A stretch of 63,800 nucleotides of DNA, taken from contig LSSL01000021.1 in the NCBI GenBank assembly GCA_001953115.1, positions 1 through 63,800 on the forward strand, read 5' to 3'. Numbering within the stretch: the stretch's first letter is position 1; each line of letters opens with the position of its first letter. The notes under the pieces are model-generated. The model searched no databases. It saw only the letters and a list, made by a program, of their open reading frames with translations, and was not told the DNA's origin. This document shows positions 35,147 to 46,314 of the stretch, one piece after another. The position numbers were made by a program, and so were the translations under genes. Source of the DNA: Smittium mucronatum (taxonomy: Eukaryota > Kickxellomycota > Harpellomycetes > Harpellales > Legeriomycetaceae).

Positions 35147-38100
35147 ATCTAAAGTGATAAATAAAAAGAAATCTGACAAATATAAATTAATGTTTTTAGA
35201 AAATTATGACTCTTTAACTTAGACAACCATTATCCTCTATAAATTATTATTATTATTAAAAAAAATCATATTTATTAGGAGTTTTAATCTCCCAAGGACT
35301 CTTCACCCCACTAATATAAATATATATATATATATAATCCTAGATTTATTGAGTTTTAGGCGAAGTAATACATATTCAGAATTAATATATGACTTATAAA
35401 TCCTGTTTGAATCACTTTATACATAATTAAACCTAATTTTAGTATAAAAAAAATGCCCAATTTTTATTTCTGAAAAAGTGACCAGTTTTAAAACACTACT
35501 GAGATTTATCAATCTCAAAAAAATTTGAATTCGTAAAAAGAAGATAGATCTTAAAAATATCCTATTGTATCATCATTTTTCCTGATAAAGGGCTGAAAAC
35601 TATATCTTTAAGTATCAAAAGTGATTTTTTATCAAGTGAAAAAAATTTTTCTAATCAAAATTTTTGAGAAAAACTTAATAAAATATTAAAAAATAAACGG
35701 AACAACAAAAATGGCAAAAAATAAAGGCTTTGTAAAAATAAAAATACTAAATAAATTTAAATAATTTGATTCTGAAAATAATTTTTTTAAAAAAAATTTA
35801 TGTAAATTATTATTAACTATTTTAAATGATTAATTTTTTTATATATATTCGGATATTGCTCATACTATTTTTTTTTTAAAAAAATAAAATTATTAAAATG
35901 TACTCTGGTTTAATAAAGCACTAAATTTTTTATATTTTTTTCTATAATAAAAATCTTCTCACATTTATTTCATGAATTTTATTTAGTTAACTTTAGGTAT
36001 AAAACTTTCAATTTTAATTCAGTATTTACTTTTTATTTTAGATGAATGCCTAATAAATAAACATAAAAACATAAAACATTTATATAGGGTATTTTAAATA
36101 GCATATAATATACTAATTTAAACCCAACAATATTTGTAACATTAAAAAAGCTTTTTTAAATAAAATATAGAGCACTACTTATGTTAGAATTTAAAAAAAA
36201 ATTGAATTATTTACAATTTTTTAAAAATATAAATATGAAATTAATCCGAAAGCTTTCAATTTAATTGGAGAGCCTAAAATTTATTTCTTAAGAATTTTTT
36301 TTCTACCAAATTTAATTATAATCTACAGGGATTCTAGCATTTTTTTAATATTTTCATTATAAAAAATACAAATATTTTATCTCTTGTCATACCCAGAGTT
36401 TCAACGAAATTTTATTAAGTTTTTCCCTATATCTTATATCAAATAATTTTTTCTAAAAAAACTAGTTGTACCCTATCCTGGTTTTAAAATTAAAATTATT
36501 TTTCCTTTTCAGGTTAAAGTGATATAACTTTCGATAACTTTAGAAATATCTTATGGTATTTTTATTAAATCTATAAATAAAATCAAATATATTTTATTAT
36601 TCAATAATAATAAAAAATCATTTAGTTTTAAGTTAATTTTCATAAATTATTTATTTTGGAGTAAGATCATTGAACTTTTAATAATACTTTTGTATGAGAT
36701 TATTTTACTGTAAAAAAAAAAATTCTCAAAAATTTTCATTTAAATATATTATATAAAAATTTCAAATATAAATTATGACAATTGCATGCAAAATTTTTTT
36801 ATCTTGATAATATTCTCCTGAATTTATCCTATAAAAATAAATCTTTGTCATTAAAATTAATTCTACCCATGTGGTACTAAATTTATGCAAAATAGCTCTT
36901 TATTTTTGATCTTAAATAACCAAATTAAGACAGAAATAAAATTTCTTTTTCTTTTGCTTTTTGTTATATTTTGAATAGCTAGCTCAGTTTTATTTCGAAC
37001 AAAAAACAAAAAATGTAAACAGAAATTAATTTAGAGAAAAAATAAAATATTTTCATAAATTTTAGGTAAAATTTTCGTATTGGCATTGATTTTTTCTTAT
37101 TCACTTTGTTCTTCTTTCAAGTTAATTTAAATTATTTTTTTATTCTAAAAATAGGTTTTTTTATTGTTACAGTAAATATTATATAGAAAAGCATCTGTAG
37201 GCTATAAAAAGTACTTAAATAAGAAGTTAAAGAGCTTCATATAAAATTATTATTTAGAAATAATAATAGCATTATTTTTCAAAGTGGAAAATTATGGTGA
37301 AAATCATAATTAGAATGAAAATAGGCTTAATATATTAATTTTTAATGAAAATGAATCCAATTTTTTTGATTAGATAAATTTTTTTTTAAAAATCCATGAT
37401 CCGTACTGAAGATAATTACTTACTCTCCCTGTTTCATGTAATTTCAATCTAATTAAATCATATATGTCATATCATATATTCTCCAATTATAGGGAAAAAA
37501 TAATTTCTGAATCTCAAAACATCCTTTTAAAGATAAAAAGGTAATTATGTAATATTTGCGACTCAGTATCTAAAAAAAATTCTTTGGCGGATCAGTTTAA
37601 AAAATAAATTATCCATCAAATTTTTTATTTATAAACTTTTAATAGGTTTAGAATTGATTAATAATTATTCATATTAAAAATTATATATACTTTTAAAATA
37701 TTTTCAAGTTCCAATTGGTACATTATTCAAATAAATCTAAAATTATGCCTTTTTGATTAAGTTTTTTTTTATCAGATCATAAATGTTTCAAAAAAAATTG
37801 AGGAACCCATTTTATCTAATTATTTAAATAGTCTTTTTTTCAATTATTTTTTATATTTTGCGGGGTTTTAAAAGTGTTTTAAGTTTTATTCTATATAAAA
37901 AAGTAAGTATTTTATTTATATTTAAATTGAATATCCAAATTTGGTGTTCCTTGTAATTATAGCATATATTTAGAAGAGATGTGAATGAACGACACTCGAC
38001 CATGTCATTCATTCCTGTCTTTCTCTTCTAAAATTTAATCATCTGAAATTCACTTTCTATTCGATATTAAATACATGATATTAAAGCATATCTGCGGTAA

Positions 38101-38735
38101 AAGACAAATTAAAAGTCTTTTTAATTGCAGATGTAAAATATTGGAAATGAAATCTTGATTTATAATAAGGAGTTAGGAGCAGTAATTTCTGGACAAGTTA
38201 TGAATTATTTAGCCTGTGATCTATAAAAATTAAGAAAAAAGACCGAAAAAAGTTGGGGGTGGGGGGGGGGAGAGACTTTCTAAACGGAAGAGTATTTTTA
38301 ATATTTCCTTACTAGATTAAATGTTAGCTTAAAGCTCTAAACGGAGGTTAGTTTTCATAAATAAATAGTAATTAACCGTCCAAAAAAAATTTTCTTAGCA
38401 GTCTATTATCCTCTTATTAAAGTATGCATAAAATAAAAACCAAAAAAAAAAATGGAAAGAAAATCATCTATGGAAGTTTTATTTTATCCTGATAAACATT
38501 TAAACCCTGAAAACTGAACATTTCACCTGCCTGAGATCCTATAAAACCCCACAACATATATTACCAAGTTTTTTGGAGGGTGATTTTCGATTTTTCTAAT
38601 TAATAAATAAGATAATTAATTAATATAATTTTTTTACTTATTTATTTGCAAAATGCTTTTTTTTTTTGCTATTGATTATCTTTGAGTCATTTTTTTGATT
38701 TTTTAAAAGAATTATTCCAGTTTTTTTTAATTTTC
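35147..38735. other. AT-rich gene desert
   Basis: No supportable gene. Features of note are a (TA)n run near 35320-35336 and an interrupted G run at 38255-38270 (five G, T, ten G). Confidence 0.55.
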
Positions 38736-38901
38736 CAATTATAATTGCACCAAATTACCCCTATGTTTCAAGTATAAAAAACACTCAGATTCTTTTGGGA
38801 TATAAATAGAAAGCTTAAATGGTTCAATTATAATTTGACTGATCTACCCCTATGCTTCATACATGAAAAATATCTCAGATTCGGTATAAATATAAATATA
38901 G
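38736..38901. repeat. Imperfect 89-bp tandem duplication
   Basis: Two copies (about 38736-38812 and 38825-38901) share, in the same order, AATTATAATT, TACCCCTATG, TTCA, CTCAGATTC and TATAAAT with AGA. The conserved TACCCCTATG blocks are 89 bp apart. Both copies are diverged. A 73-codon frame (38835-39056) crosses the second copy and looks incidental. Confidence 0.65.
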
Positions 38902-40640
38902 AGCCACTTCCCACCTTCGGGGAGTTAAGCTTTTCAAATTTAGTCTTTTTTATTTGTTTCTTTAATTATCATACTTTTTACCTTATAATAAACCCAATCC
39001 TTACATTTTTGATTAAATTTAAAAAAAATTATCGCGATATGGCTATCCAAAAATAGTTTGCATTTATTTTTTATAAAATTTTTGGGGGATTTTATATTCT
39101 CGCAAAATTTATATTTATCAAAGCTATTTATTATAACTAAGTATTTCTATTTATCAAAATCACTAATATCTATGTGTTCAGTTTTGATTTTATTTAACGT
39201 AGGCTTTATCATATTTTTATTATAACACATAAATTTTTAATAATTTTTTTAGCAATGATATAATTGCATATTTCTAAATGGGCTATTTTTGGTTAATAAT
39301 TCATAACTATCAAAAATCATTAATCCTCAAATAACCAATAAATTTATGATTTTTTTGTTTACGAAAATTATTTAGATATTTATAGCTTTTTAAATGCTTT
39401 TCTGTGTCGAATTTTCAGTTCAATTATTATTATTAGTTAATTACAATTTATCTCTAGAATTTTATTTTTTATTTAAAATTACAAATTTTTTTTAATTGTA
39501 TAAAAATAATAATGGATACCGAAATTCTTATAATTTGGATCATAAGTTAAAATAATATTTTTTCGTGGCCTCAATTATTCCTTAAAAAATAATGAGGAAT
39601 AAAATGGCAAAATTATCATATTTGGTGATTTTTTGGCTTATCTCAATATAAATTTATAGTTTGAAGATTTTTCGAATAAATTTTTTTGGCATGCCTTGAA
39701 AAATTGATAGGAATCTTTAAAATAAATATTACAAAGTAGTACCAGGCAATATCCTGATTTTTTTCCGATTTCCAATTAAATTTTCGGACCATTTCAAAAA
39801 AAATAAATTAAATATGATGATTATAAATTTATTTATACGATTCCGTTAAATTGGTGAATTTTTGTAACGATAGTGGGTTTTTTTGTGTGTAAAAATTTTT
39901 TTTATCTAGGATTTACTAACTCGAAAAAATAGTGTTTGGTGTATTTATGATGGTAGATATAATTCCAATTCTCCTTAAGCACTCATCCGATAGAAGGATA
40001 GAAGAGGCTATTAGTTCTGAGGATTTCAATCTTTTCTATAATTTGAAAAGAATTTATTATTGTTTTTTCGCATGGTTTTTACATATATTATCTGTCAATA
40101 AATTGCGTGATTAAAATAAAATCCAGAAATCAACAATGATTTCATTTAATATTGTGAGTTTAGTAAACATGATAAATATTTCTAAAAAAAATAAATTTAT
40201 GATGAATTTTTAATAGGATTATTTTTATTAAATTGATAAAAATATTGATAAAAATATAATTTTTCGAAATAATTTATCAGAATAATAATTAAATTGGGCT
40301 ATTTTTAAAGATGCCTAAGATTTTTTAAGAATTAATCTATTAGGGGCTTTTTTACTAGTTTATAAAATATTTGACTTGTATATTTAAAAAAAGAAAGATT
40401 TTATTTTATTCTGAAAATTTTCCGATTTTTATTAACAGTTATAATATCTTGGAAATATAGTAATCTATTTATTAATTCGGATTCACTTGTTTTAAATTTA
40501 CTTAACCCAAGTTCGTTACAATTATTGTAACATGATTATCTCCTAAGAGTGAAACATCCTGCCATGTTTTAGTTACCTAAGTATTGTATTTATAAAGGCA
40601 TAATATACTGAATATTCAAACATTTTTGAACTGCTTTTAT
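38902..40640. other. AT-rich gene desert
   Basis: No supportable gene. The open stretch 39932-40114 (60 codons) has no recognisable motif and no neighbouring exon-like sequence. Confidence 0.55.
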
Positions 40641-41167
40641 TTCGGAATAGGAATAAATCGCACAGCAGTTAAGACTGCGAATCGATAGAAGAAACAACTT
40701 GAAACAGGGGGAGCCATCTGAGCCGTACAACTTTTACATTTTTACGCAAAGTTCTAGATTACAAAAGATAGAGTTATCTCAGAGTCTGAAAACTTATTTT
40801 AGATTACACCATTTCAATAGATTCCACAATCGGGCTAGAGAATATTTTTTATTAGCCCCTTTAGATGTGGGCTCTAACCAGGAATTCTATAGTTTTAGCG
40901 AGCAATTACTAGCTGGAAATGAACTTGATTCATAGTTTTTAAGACTTCAGCCACCCAGCCTACATGAAGCAATATCAGTAAGGTTATTTTTTTTTGTTAG
41001 ATTATGCCATCTTATCGCAGGCATACAGTTAATAACCCGCGAAGGATCTAATTTTATTTATGATGACCCTCTTTCAAGTAAAATTATCTTTTTTTGACAA
41101 ATGTTTTGGTATAGACTTTAATGGCGATATCTCATAATAAAATTCTGATTTACAAAAAAAAAAAAAA
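40641..41167 (+). pseudogene. Decayed coding sequence with 3' AATAAA and oligo(A)
   Basis: I do not recognise the protein. From about 40699 a frame is open for 78 codons with a non-random composition (for example FNRFHNRAREYFLLAPLDVG), hits TAG at 40933-40935, and continues open in the same frame for about 50 codons (LQPPSLHEAISVRLFFFVRL and so on) to a TGA near 41096. About 40 bp later comes AATAAAATTCTGATTTAC and an A(16) run. Composition is clearly richer in GC than the surroundings. A coding segment ending in a poly(A) signal and an oligo(A) tail fits a retrocopied gene or the 3' part of a non-LTR element, and the AATAAAATTC tail resembles that of the SINE-like family. A possible degenerate duplication (AAGGCATAATATA near 40596, AAGGCACATTATATT after the A run) is only suggestive. 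Confidence 0.35.
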
Positions 41168-41183
41168 AGGCACATTATATTAA

Positions 41184-41273
41184 CTTTTTTTTTTTGTATT
41201 ACGGAATTTTATTTTAAGGTAGATTCATTAAAAACTATGGTAAAAATCATCAAAAAATAAAATATATTAAATG
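41184..41273 (-). mobile_element. SINE-like retroposon 3' fragment
   Basis: On the minus strand it ends CTTAAAATAAAATTCCGTAA followed by TACA and about 12 A (poly-T on the plus strand at about 41184-41196). The preceding AGTTTTTAATGAATC block resembles the equivalent part of the copy at 41795-42384. Flanking GCACATTATATTAAC (left) and GAACATTATCCTAATT (right) could be an eroded duplication. It faces the oligo(A) of the feature ending at 41167 tail to tail, 16 bp apart. Confidence 0.5.
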
Positions 41274-41780
41274 AACATTATCCTAATTACAATAAGTTTC
41301 TCTGCTGGTCTACCGGCTGAGTACCTACGGGATAAGGGTGCAATCTACCAACCGAAAGACCCACCTCCCCTGACATTGTTTCAACTAGGTGTATGACTGA
41401 GGCTTTAACAGTTATGGATTAAGCTCTTTGTCAATGAACAATAGTTCATTGAAGCTACTGAGCTCCTAATCAGAGCCTACTTCTAACAGGATTGATAAAA
41501 TTGGGTTTTTAACTAAAATTGGGTTTGATCAACGTTGCTTTCCTACAGATAGCTGTTAGGCGCAGAGATCCTTCTGACTTTCGAACGCTGGACTTGTGAT
41601 CTAGACTATTTCACAGGTGTGATAAACAATCAGTTCCTTCTATTTCGAAATGGTCCTTCTCTGGAATCGCTGTCTCCACTACTCCCAACAAGAATAGTAC
41701 AATTCTGTGTGATTTTAGCTTAGTGTACCTCGAAAAATAGATATAAGCCCATAAACTTCGGCAAGGTATTTCATTCTTAG
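41274..41780. other. GC-richer stretch of unknown nature
   Basis: This half-kilobase stands out by composition (for example GGTCTACCGGCTGAGTACCT, and GCGCAGAGATCC near 41560). The best frame is 35 codons (LPAEYLRDKGAIYQ), and no frame on either strand stays open longer. It contains an 18-bp direct repeat around TAAAATTGGGTTT at 41496-41531. It may be an eroded gene, a non-coding RNA or part of a mobile element; I cannot decide. Confidence 0.35.
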
Positions 41781-42398
41781 GGTATTATTACTACTTTTTT
41801 TTTTTTTTTTTTTTTTTTTNNNNNNNNNNNNNNNNNNNNNNNNNNNNNNNNNNNNNNNNNNNNNNNNNNNNNNNNNNNNNNNNNNNNNNNNNNNNNNNNN
41901 NNNNNNNNNNNNNNNNNNNNNNNNNNNNNNNNNNNNNNNNNNNNNNNNNNNNNNNNNNNNNNNNNNNNNNNNNNNNNNNNNNNNNNNNNNNNNNNNNNNN
42001 NNNNNNNNNNNNNNNNNNNNNNNNNNNNNNNNNNNNNNNNNNNNNNNNNNNNNNNNNNNNNNNNNNNNNNNNNNNNNNNNNNNNNNNNNNNNNNNNNNNN
42101 NNNNNNNNNNNNNNNNNNNNNNNNNNNNNNNNNNNNNNNNNNNNNNNNNNNNNNNNNNNNNNNNNNNNNNNNNNNNNNNNNNNNNNNNNNNNNNNNNNNN
42201 NNNNNNNNNNNNNNNNNNNNNNNNNNNNNNNNNTTTTTTTTACGGGAAATTTATTTTAAAGTTATTAAAAAGTTGTAAAAACTAATTTAGAAAAATTAAA
42301 AAAAGTGAAAAAATTTCGAAAATTTATTCACCCTACTCCCCTCTGCCGCTCTAGCAGCTCCATACCTCGAGGGCATTGGTTCAAGGTATTATTACTAC
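41781..42398 (-). mobile_element. SINE-like retroposon with 14-bp target-site duplication, containing the assembly gap
   Basis: GGTATTATTACTAC occurs exactly at 41781-41794 and 42385-42398. The right flank is followed inward, on the minus strand, by TTGAACCAATGCCCTCGAGG, TATGGAGCTGCTAGAGCGGC and GGGGAGTAGGGTGAATAAAT, then T-rich sequence and ATAAATTTCCCGTAAAAAAA, where the N run begins. The left flank is followed by 25 T, the end of a long A tail on the minus strand. The whole insertion is therefore one retroposon of at least 150 bp whose tail, and perhaps more, is hidden in the gap. The 5' block matches the copy at 12342-12472. Confidence 0.8.
41820..42233. other. Assembly gap (414 N)
   Basis: Undetermined bases, flanked on both sides by T runs (41795-41819 and 42234-42241). 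Its true size is unknown; a collapsed or unreadable poly(A) tail would explain its position. Confidence 1.
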
Positions 42399-42793
42399 AT
42401 CTATGCCAAATTTCATCAGCATTCAATAGCTAATTCAGAAATTTGACATCTGTAGCTTTCAACTAATTCGAAATTGGCGTATGATCAATCGATTCTATGC
42501 TTTGGTAAATACTTTAATAGACCAATAAAATTACGTTTTTTAATTTAATGGAGTTCTAATGCCCAAAGAAATATTCACCGCTGAAGTAATTGATACCTTA
42601 GGATGTGTTGGAAGTATAAAAATCTGGTTTGGATAAATAACCTCATCAATTCATTATCTTCAATAGAACTTGTATATGTCCATTAAATCGACCTTCAAAT
42701 ACTAAACAAACTAAGCTTTCTTGAACTTTATTTTAGCCTCGAAGAATTTTCAGTTTTTGAAATAAATACATTTACCTGTATCTGATTACCCTT

Positions 42794-44069
42794 ATGGATC
42801 CTTATGAAGATTCGGAACTTTCCAAACAATGTCTACCCATTACCGAATATACTGAAAATTATGATCCAAACCAAGAATCAGCCTTGGCCTATTTGTCATT
42901 GGTAAGGTATTAACTTAATTATTTTTTGACTTTAAAAACCGAGGTCCCCCTTTAGACCTCTAATTTCTAGATCTTTATTTAGAATCATTTTTTCTTCTTT
43001 ATGTTATCTTCGCTTTTCAAAAAAAAAAAACTCACCCGATAACTTTTATGGTTTTTATTAAATTCTCAAATATATTTTTTCTTTTCACAATATAAATTCA
43101 CTTTAGACAGGAGGCTGATTCACTGCCTGTTGTGTTTTTACCAAAAGATCGAGCTTTGAAAGATAAGATACGTGACTTGAATTCAAAATGCCATATTTCC
43201 AATACGAATTCCAGTGTACTTAAAGAAAAGGGCGATATAGATTTAACTCCCCGAACATGGTCATCTCAATTTGAGCTTTATTTTTCCAGTAAATTGTCTG
43301 TATACCAAAAAGTAAATTTTTAACCTTATTTCTCCCTCCGTCAATTCCATTTCTGGATTCATTTATTTCTTTTTCTTCATTTATTTTCAATTTTTAAAAT
43401 TTTAGGGTCTGATTTGTAGTTTGAAATCAGATCAAAAATATCACAAATTAAAGAATGAAGCACATTGGTTTAATCTATGTTGTTCAGAAGTGCCAGCCTC
43501 CTCTGAAAATCCTGAGGGTAGAATGACAGTAAAAGAGCTATCCCTTTTAGAACAAGTAATGCTTTCTCTTATCCTTACCTTATTTTATGCTTGACTGACT
43601 ACCATTGACATTCTATTAGCGAATTACTCTTTCATCTTTTAAAATACTCTCATTTACCTGATTTTCACTTAATTAAACTGATTCTACTTCTACTTTCGTT
43701 TTTAGAATCAAAAACTGAAAATATTAGAATGGTTCCCAAAATGGATGGATACCCAACCGTTTTCAAATAAACAGGTAAAATTAATAATTCTCTTACCCTG
43801 TCTTTAAACATTCGCATCTATACTCTTTACCCCCACGTATATTTCCTTTATAATTTTAAATTTATTCTTATTTATATTAGGGATTTTCCATATTTGTGCT
43901 ACTTTTATCACTAGACCCACTGTTAAACAACAAACAAATATATGTCCTCAGGTCTTTATCGAGAAAACTTGTCTCTCTTAGAGATTCTTTGAAATCTGAC
44001 CAAATGTATCAAATAAATGTTCTCGTGTTTATTGTATATTCTCTATTCGGCCAAAAGGATATTTTCTAA
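42794..44069 (+). CDS. GEMIN2: Gemin2/SIP1 homologue, SMN-complex protein, five exons
   Basis: Gemin2 binds SMN and the Sm proteins during cytoplasmic assembly of spliceosomal snRNPs. Exons are 42794-42901, 43111-43311, 43406-43555, 43706-43774 and 43881-44069. All join in phase 0, giving 238 residues (human 280). Landmarks in order: LPITEYTENYDPNQES (family LPVEPCDLTEGFDPS), LPVVFLPKD, then TPRTWSSQFELYFSSKLSVY (family QWQ...F...R), a NEAHWFNLCCSE block (EEGWKKFCLGE), LSLLEQNQKLKILEWFPKWM (LSIVSRMNQATVTSVLEYLS), and a C-terminal VLVFIVYSLFGQKDIF (ALNLLICLVSRYFDQRDL). Alternatively intron 1 may use the GT at 42907 and AG at 43105-43106; that adds VRQ and restores the family-like YLSLVRQEAD, giving 241 residues. 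Donors are otherwise GTAA-type; introns are 94-209 nt and AT-rich. Codons are more AT-rich than in DCTN5 or UTP11. Confidence 0.9.
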
Positions 44070-44635
44070 AAAATAATCTTTTGCTCTTTTTTTCTTTGTT
44101 ACTTTATTTAATCTTTCAGCATCTAGAAATTTTATCATTATTATTTAATACTTATAAATTGCTTGTAATCCTTTCAGTGCCTAAATTGTCTTGGTTTAAT
44201 CTTCAAATACCCTTGATACTCCCTTTTTATGACTCTCAGTGCAACAGTTTTTCTTTATTTTAAAAATGATTATTTTATTTTTAGAAGGATAAACAGGAGT
44301 ATTTCCCTACGAAATCTCTACTCTAAAATGAAAATTTTATTTTACATTTTATTTGTTATAACTCAATTTCGATTTGAATTATGCTTTTATTATACCCACT
44401 TTGTTACTGATCTAGGCCAAAAAATGCCACTATTAATACTTTTAATCAATTTTTTTGGCAAATAAATTTACTATTGCGTATTTTTATTGCAAATTGGGTG
44501 GTTAAAATATCTTTATTTTATAACTAACTCCCTTGAAAATTATTTTATTCTAACACCATCCAGATTCCTTCTAAATAATCGCATCGGACTTTTAATTTAC
44601 TTCGAGAACCCAGCACCCAAAAAATTAAAAGTTTT

Positions 44636-45425
44636 CCCATTTTTATAAAACCTTTTTCCCAAATCATAAAACCTTTGTCCCAATTATATAAATCCAATGA
44701 CCCATTTTAATAAAGCCATTTTCCTATAATGATAAGGCCTACCCCCCCCCCCTCAGAATAGGATTGATTTCACCATTTCAGGATATATATTTTTGTTCCC
44801 AGTTTCTTTCACAAAAAAAAGCCGTTATGTGTTAGAATATAACACTTTTTCGTTTATAATTTTAGCCATAAGTTTAATAGCGTAACTTGGCCTTGGATAT
44901 ATTGACCTATTTACATTTCGAATACTGGAAATTTCACAAATTTTTTGAACGCTTGTAATAAGATAATAAGATAATAAGACATGTCATAATTTTGTACATT
45001 TTGGTAAAACTAACAATTCCTATTTGCACAAAAATCTTAATTGTGAAAACTAGTTGGTTGTTCTAGTAAGTAAAATAATCCGTCGGTCAATATCCCTGAC
45101 ATTGTTTAAGAAAATTTATAAATTTTTACAGTTTTTATTTATATAAATCAAAAAAAATCTACCTAAAACTATACTATAAGCTACACTATAAATTAAGGGT
45201 AAAACTATAAGTGAAAAAGTGATATCCTCCAACACTTTAACGGCTTTTTATTGAGAATGAAGCTTAATAAGAATATATATATATATATATCCTGAAATGG
45301 TGAAATCACACCTATTTGGGAGAGGTGTAGGTCTTGCCATTTCAGGAAATTGGCTTTATCAAAATGGGATATTGGATTTATATAACTGGGGAAAAAAATT
45401 ATAAAAGTGGGAAACTCAGTAAAGG
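44636..45425. repeat. Inverted pair of 22-bp repeat arrays with internal hairpin
   Basis: At 44636-44743 five units of about 22 bp follow the pattern CCCANTTNTATAAANCCNNT, then a C run (44742-44752) and TGATTTCACCATTTCAGG. The same order appears on the minus strand from about 45425 back to 45290 (CCCACTTTTATAA, CCAGTTATATAAATCCAATA, CCCATTTTGATAAAGCC, then CCTGAAATGG). Within the right copy, 45291-45313 and 45323-45346 form a further imperfect hairpin (CCTGAAATGG at both ends). The spacer is about 500 bp. The whole unit lies 570 bp downstream of Gemin2. An open minus-strand frame (45205-45444) runs through it but is explained by the repeats. Confidence 0.75.
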
Positions 45426-45506
45426 CTTTATTAGAAATACTCAAAAAGTAAAAATCCTCTAAAAATTAATATAAAAATAAATAAATAAAACCGATTCCAT
45501 TAAAAA

Positions 45507-45659
45507 AGTATTCCACTAGGTATAGAGGATTTAGAATTGTAGAGGAGAGTTGGGTGAATAATCATTTTGACCTTTTCAATTTCTTTGACTTCATTTATTT
45601 ATATTAAATTTATTTTATGATTTTTTATATTAATTAAAATAAATTGGTTGTAAAAAAAA
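45507..45659 (+). mobile_element. SINE-like retroposon, diverged full-length copy
   Basis: Starting near 45507, AGGTATAGAGGATTTAGAAT and GTAGAGGAGAGTTGGGTGAA align without gaps over about 43 bp to the 5' block of the copy at 41795-42384 (about three quarters identical by eye). The 3' end, AAAATAAATTGGTTGT followed by eight A (45652-45659), matches the tail of that copy. Possible eroded target-site duplication: CCGATTCCATTAAAA before and CCAATTCATTTTAAT after. Confidence 0.65.
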
Positions 45660-45927
45660 TACAATCCAATTCATTTTAATTTATTTCCAATTGATTGAGC
45701 TCTTTCCAATCCAATTTTTTCTTTTTTCCAAATTAGTTTAGCTTTAATTTTAATTAGTTGGATTTTTTTCCCAAATAAGTTTTAAATTTACCAATTTGAT
45801 TTAGAAAAGATTTAGTAACATATAGTAGAAATAAACTGAATAAAGTCACGCCTTGAAAATATATAAATGCGGCCCCTAATGGTCAACGTGTTACAACATT
45901 AAATTACTCATTTTTCTTAATATTTAG

Positions 45928-46314
45928 CTTCTAAGATAAATCCTGCTCCTCAAAAAAAGCGATACCCCAAATTAAAAACAATTTCTTCAAATGAAACAAA
46001 TACCAGTTCGTATTAACATTATTTTCTTGGAATCCACCTTTCTGCCACTGATGGTGGAATGAGACGAAGTGATAATCGAGTTTAGACACCAGCTTTTTAT
46101 CCCACAATTATGTCCACTTGTTCAAGATTCAACTCTCGGAATAAGATATTTTTAAACCTCACGAGCAGTTGTTTTAATTTCTGATCAGACTAATCAGAGT
46201 CAGTCCAAAAAGTCGCATGATGCGCTGCTATTTCCGAAAAAGAAGAAGAAATTTACATTAAGGACTCAAATTACAAAAAACGAACAAGTTATCTTATGCT
46301 CCATTTGTAAATGA
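45928..46314 (+). other. Possible orphan exons of an unrecognised gene
   Basis: After a good acceptor (TTAATATTTAG ending at 45927) comes an open stretch that translates as SKINPAPQKKRYPKLKTISS and stops at TAA 46014-46016. A second open stretch, 46156-46314, translates as a hydrophilic peptide containing SHDALLFPKKKKKFTLRTQ and ends in TGA. Composition across 45930-46330 is richer in GC than the desert. I see no upstream exon with an ATG to join to and no known domain. They could be terminal exons of a small gene, eroded coding DNA or chance. Confidence 0.2.

Noticed and set aside
42341..42384. GGTTCAA as box B of a tRNA gene on the plus strand
   Set aside because: No box A at the right distance and no cloverleaf; the segment is the 5' end of a minus-strand retroposon with a target-site duplication.
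45205..45444. 79-codon minus-strand frame
   Set aside because: It reads through the 22-bp repeat array and a TA microsatellite; the inverted copy at 44636-44795 is not open.
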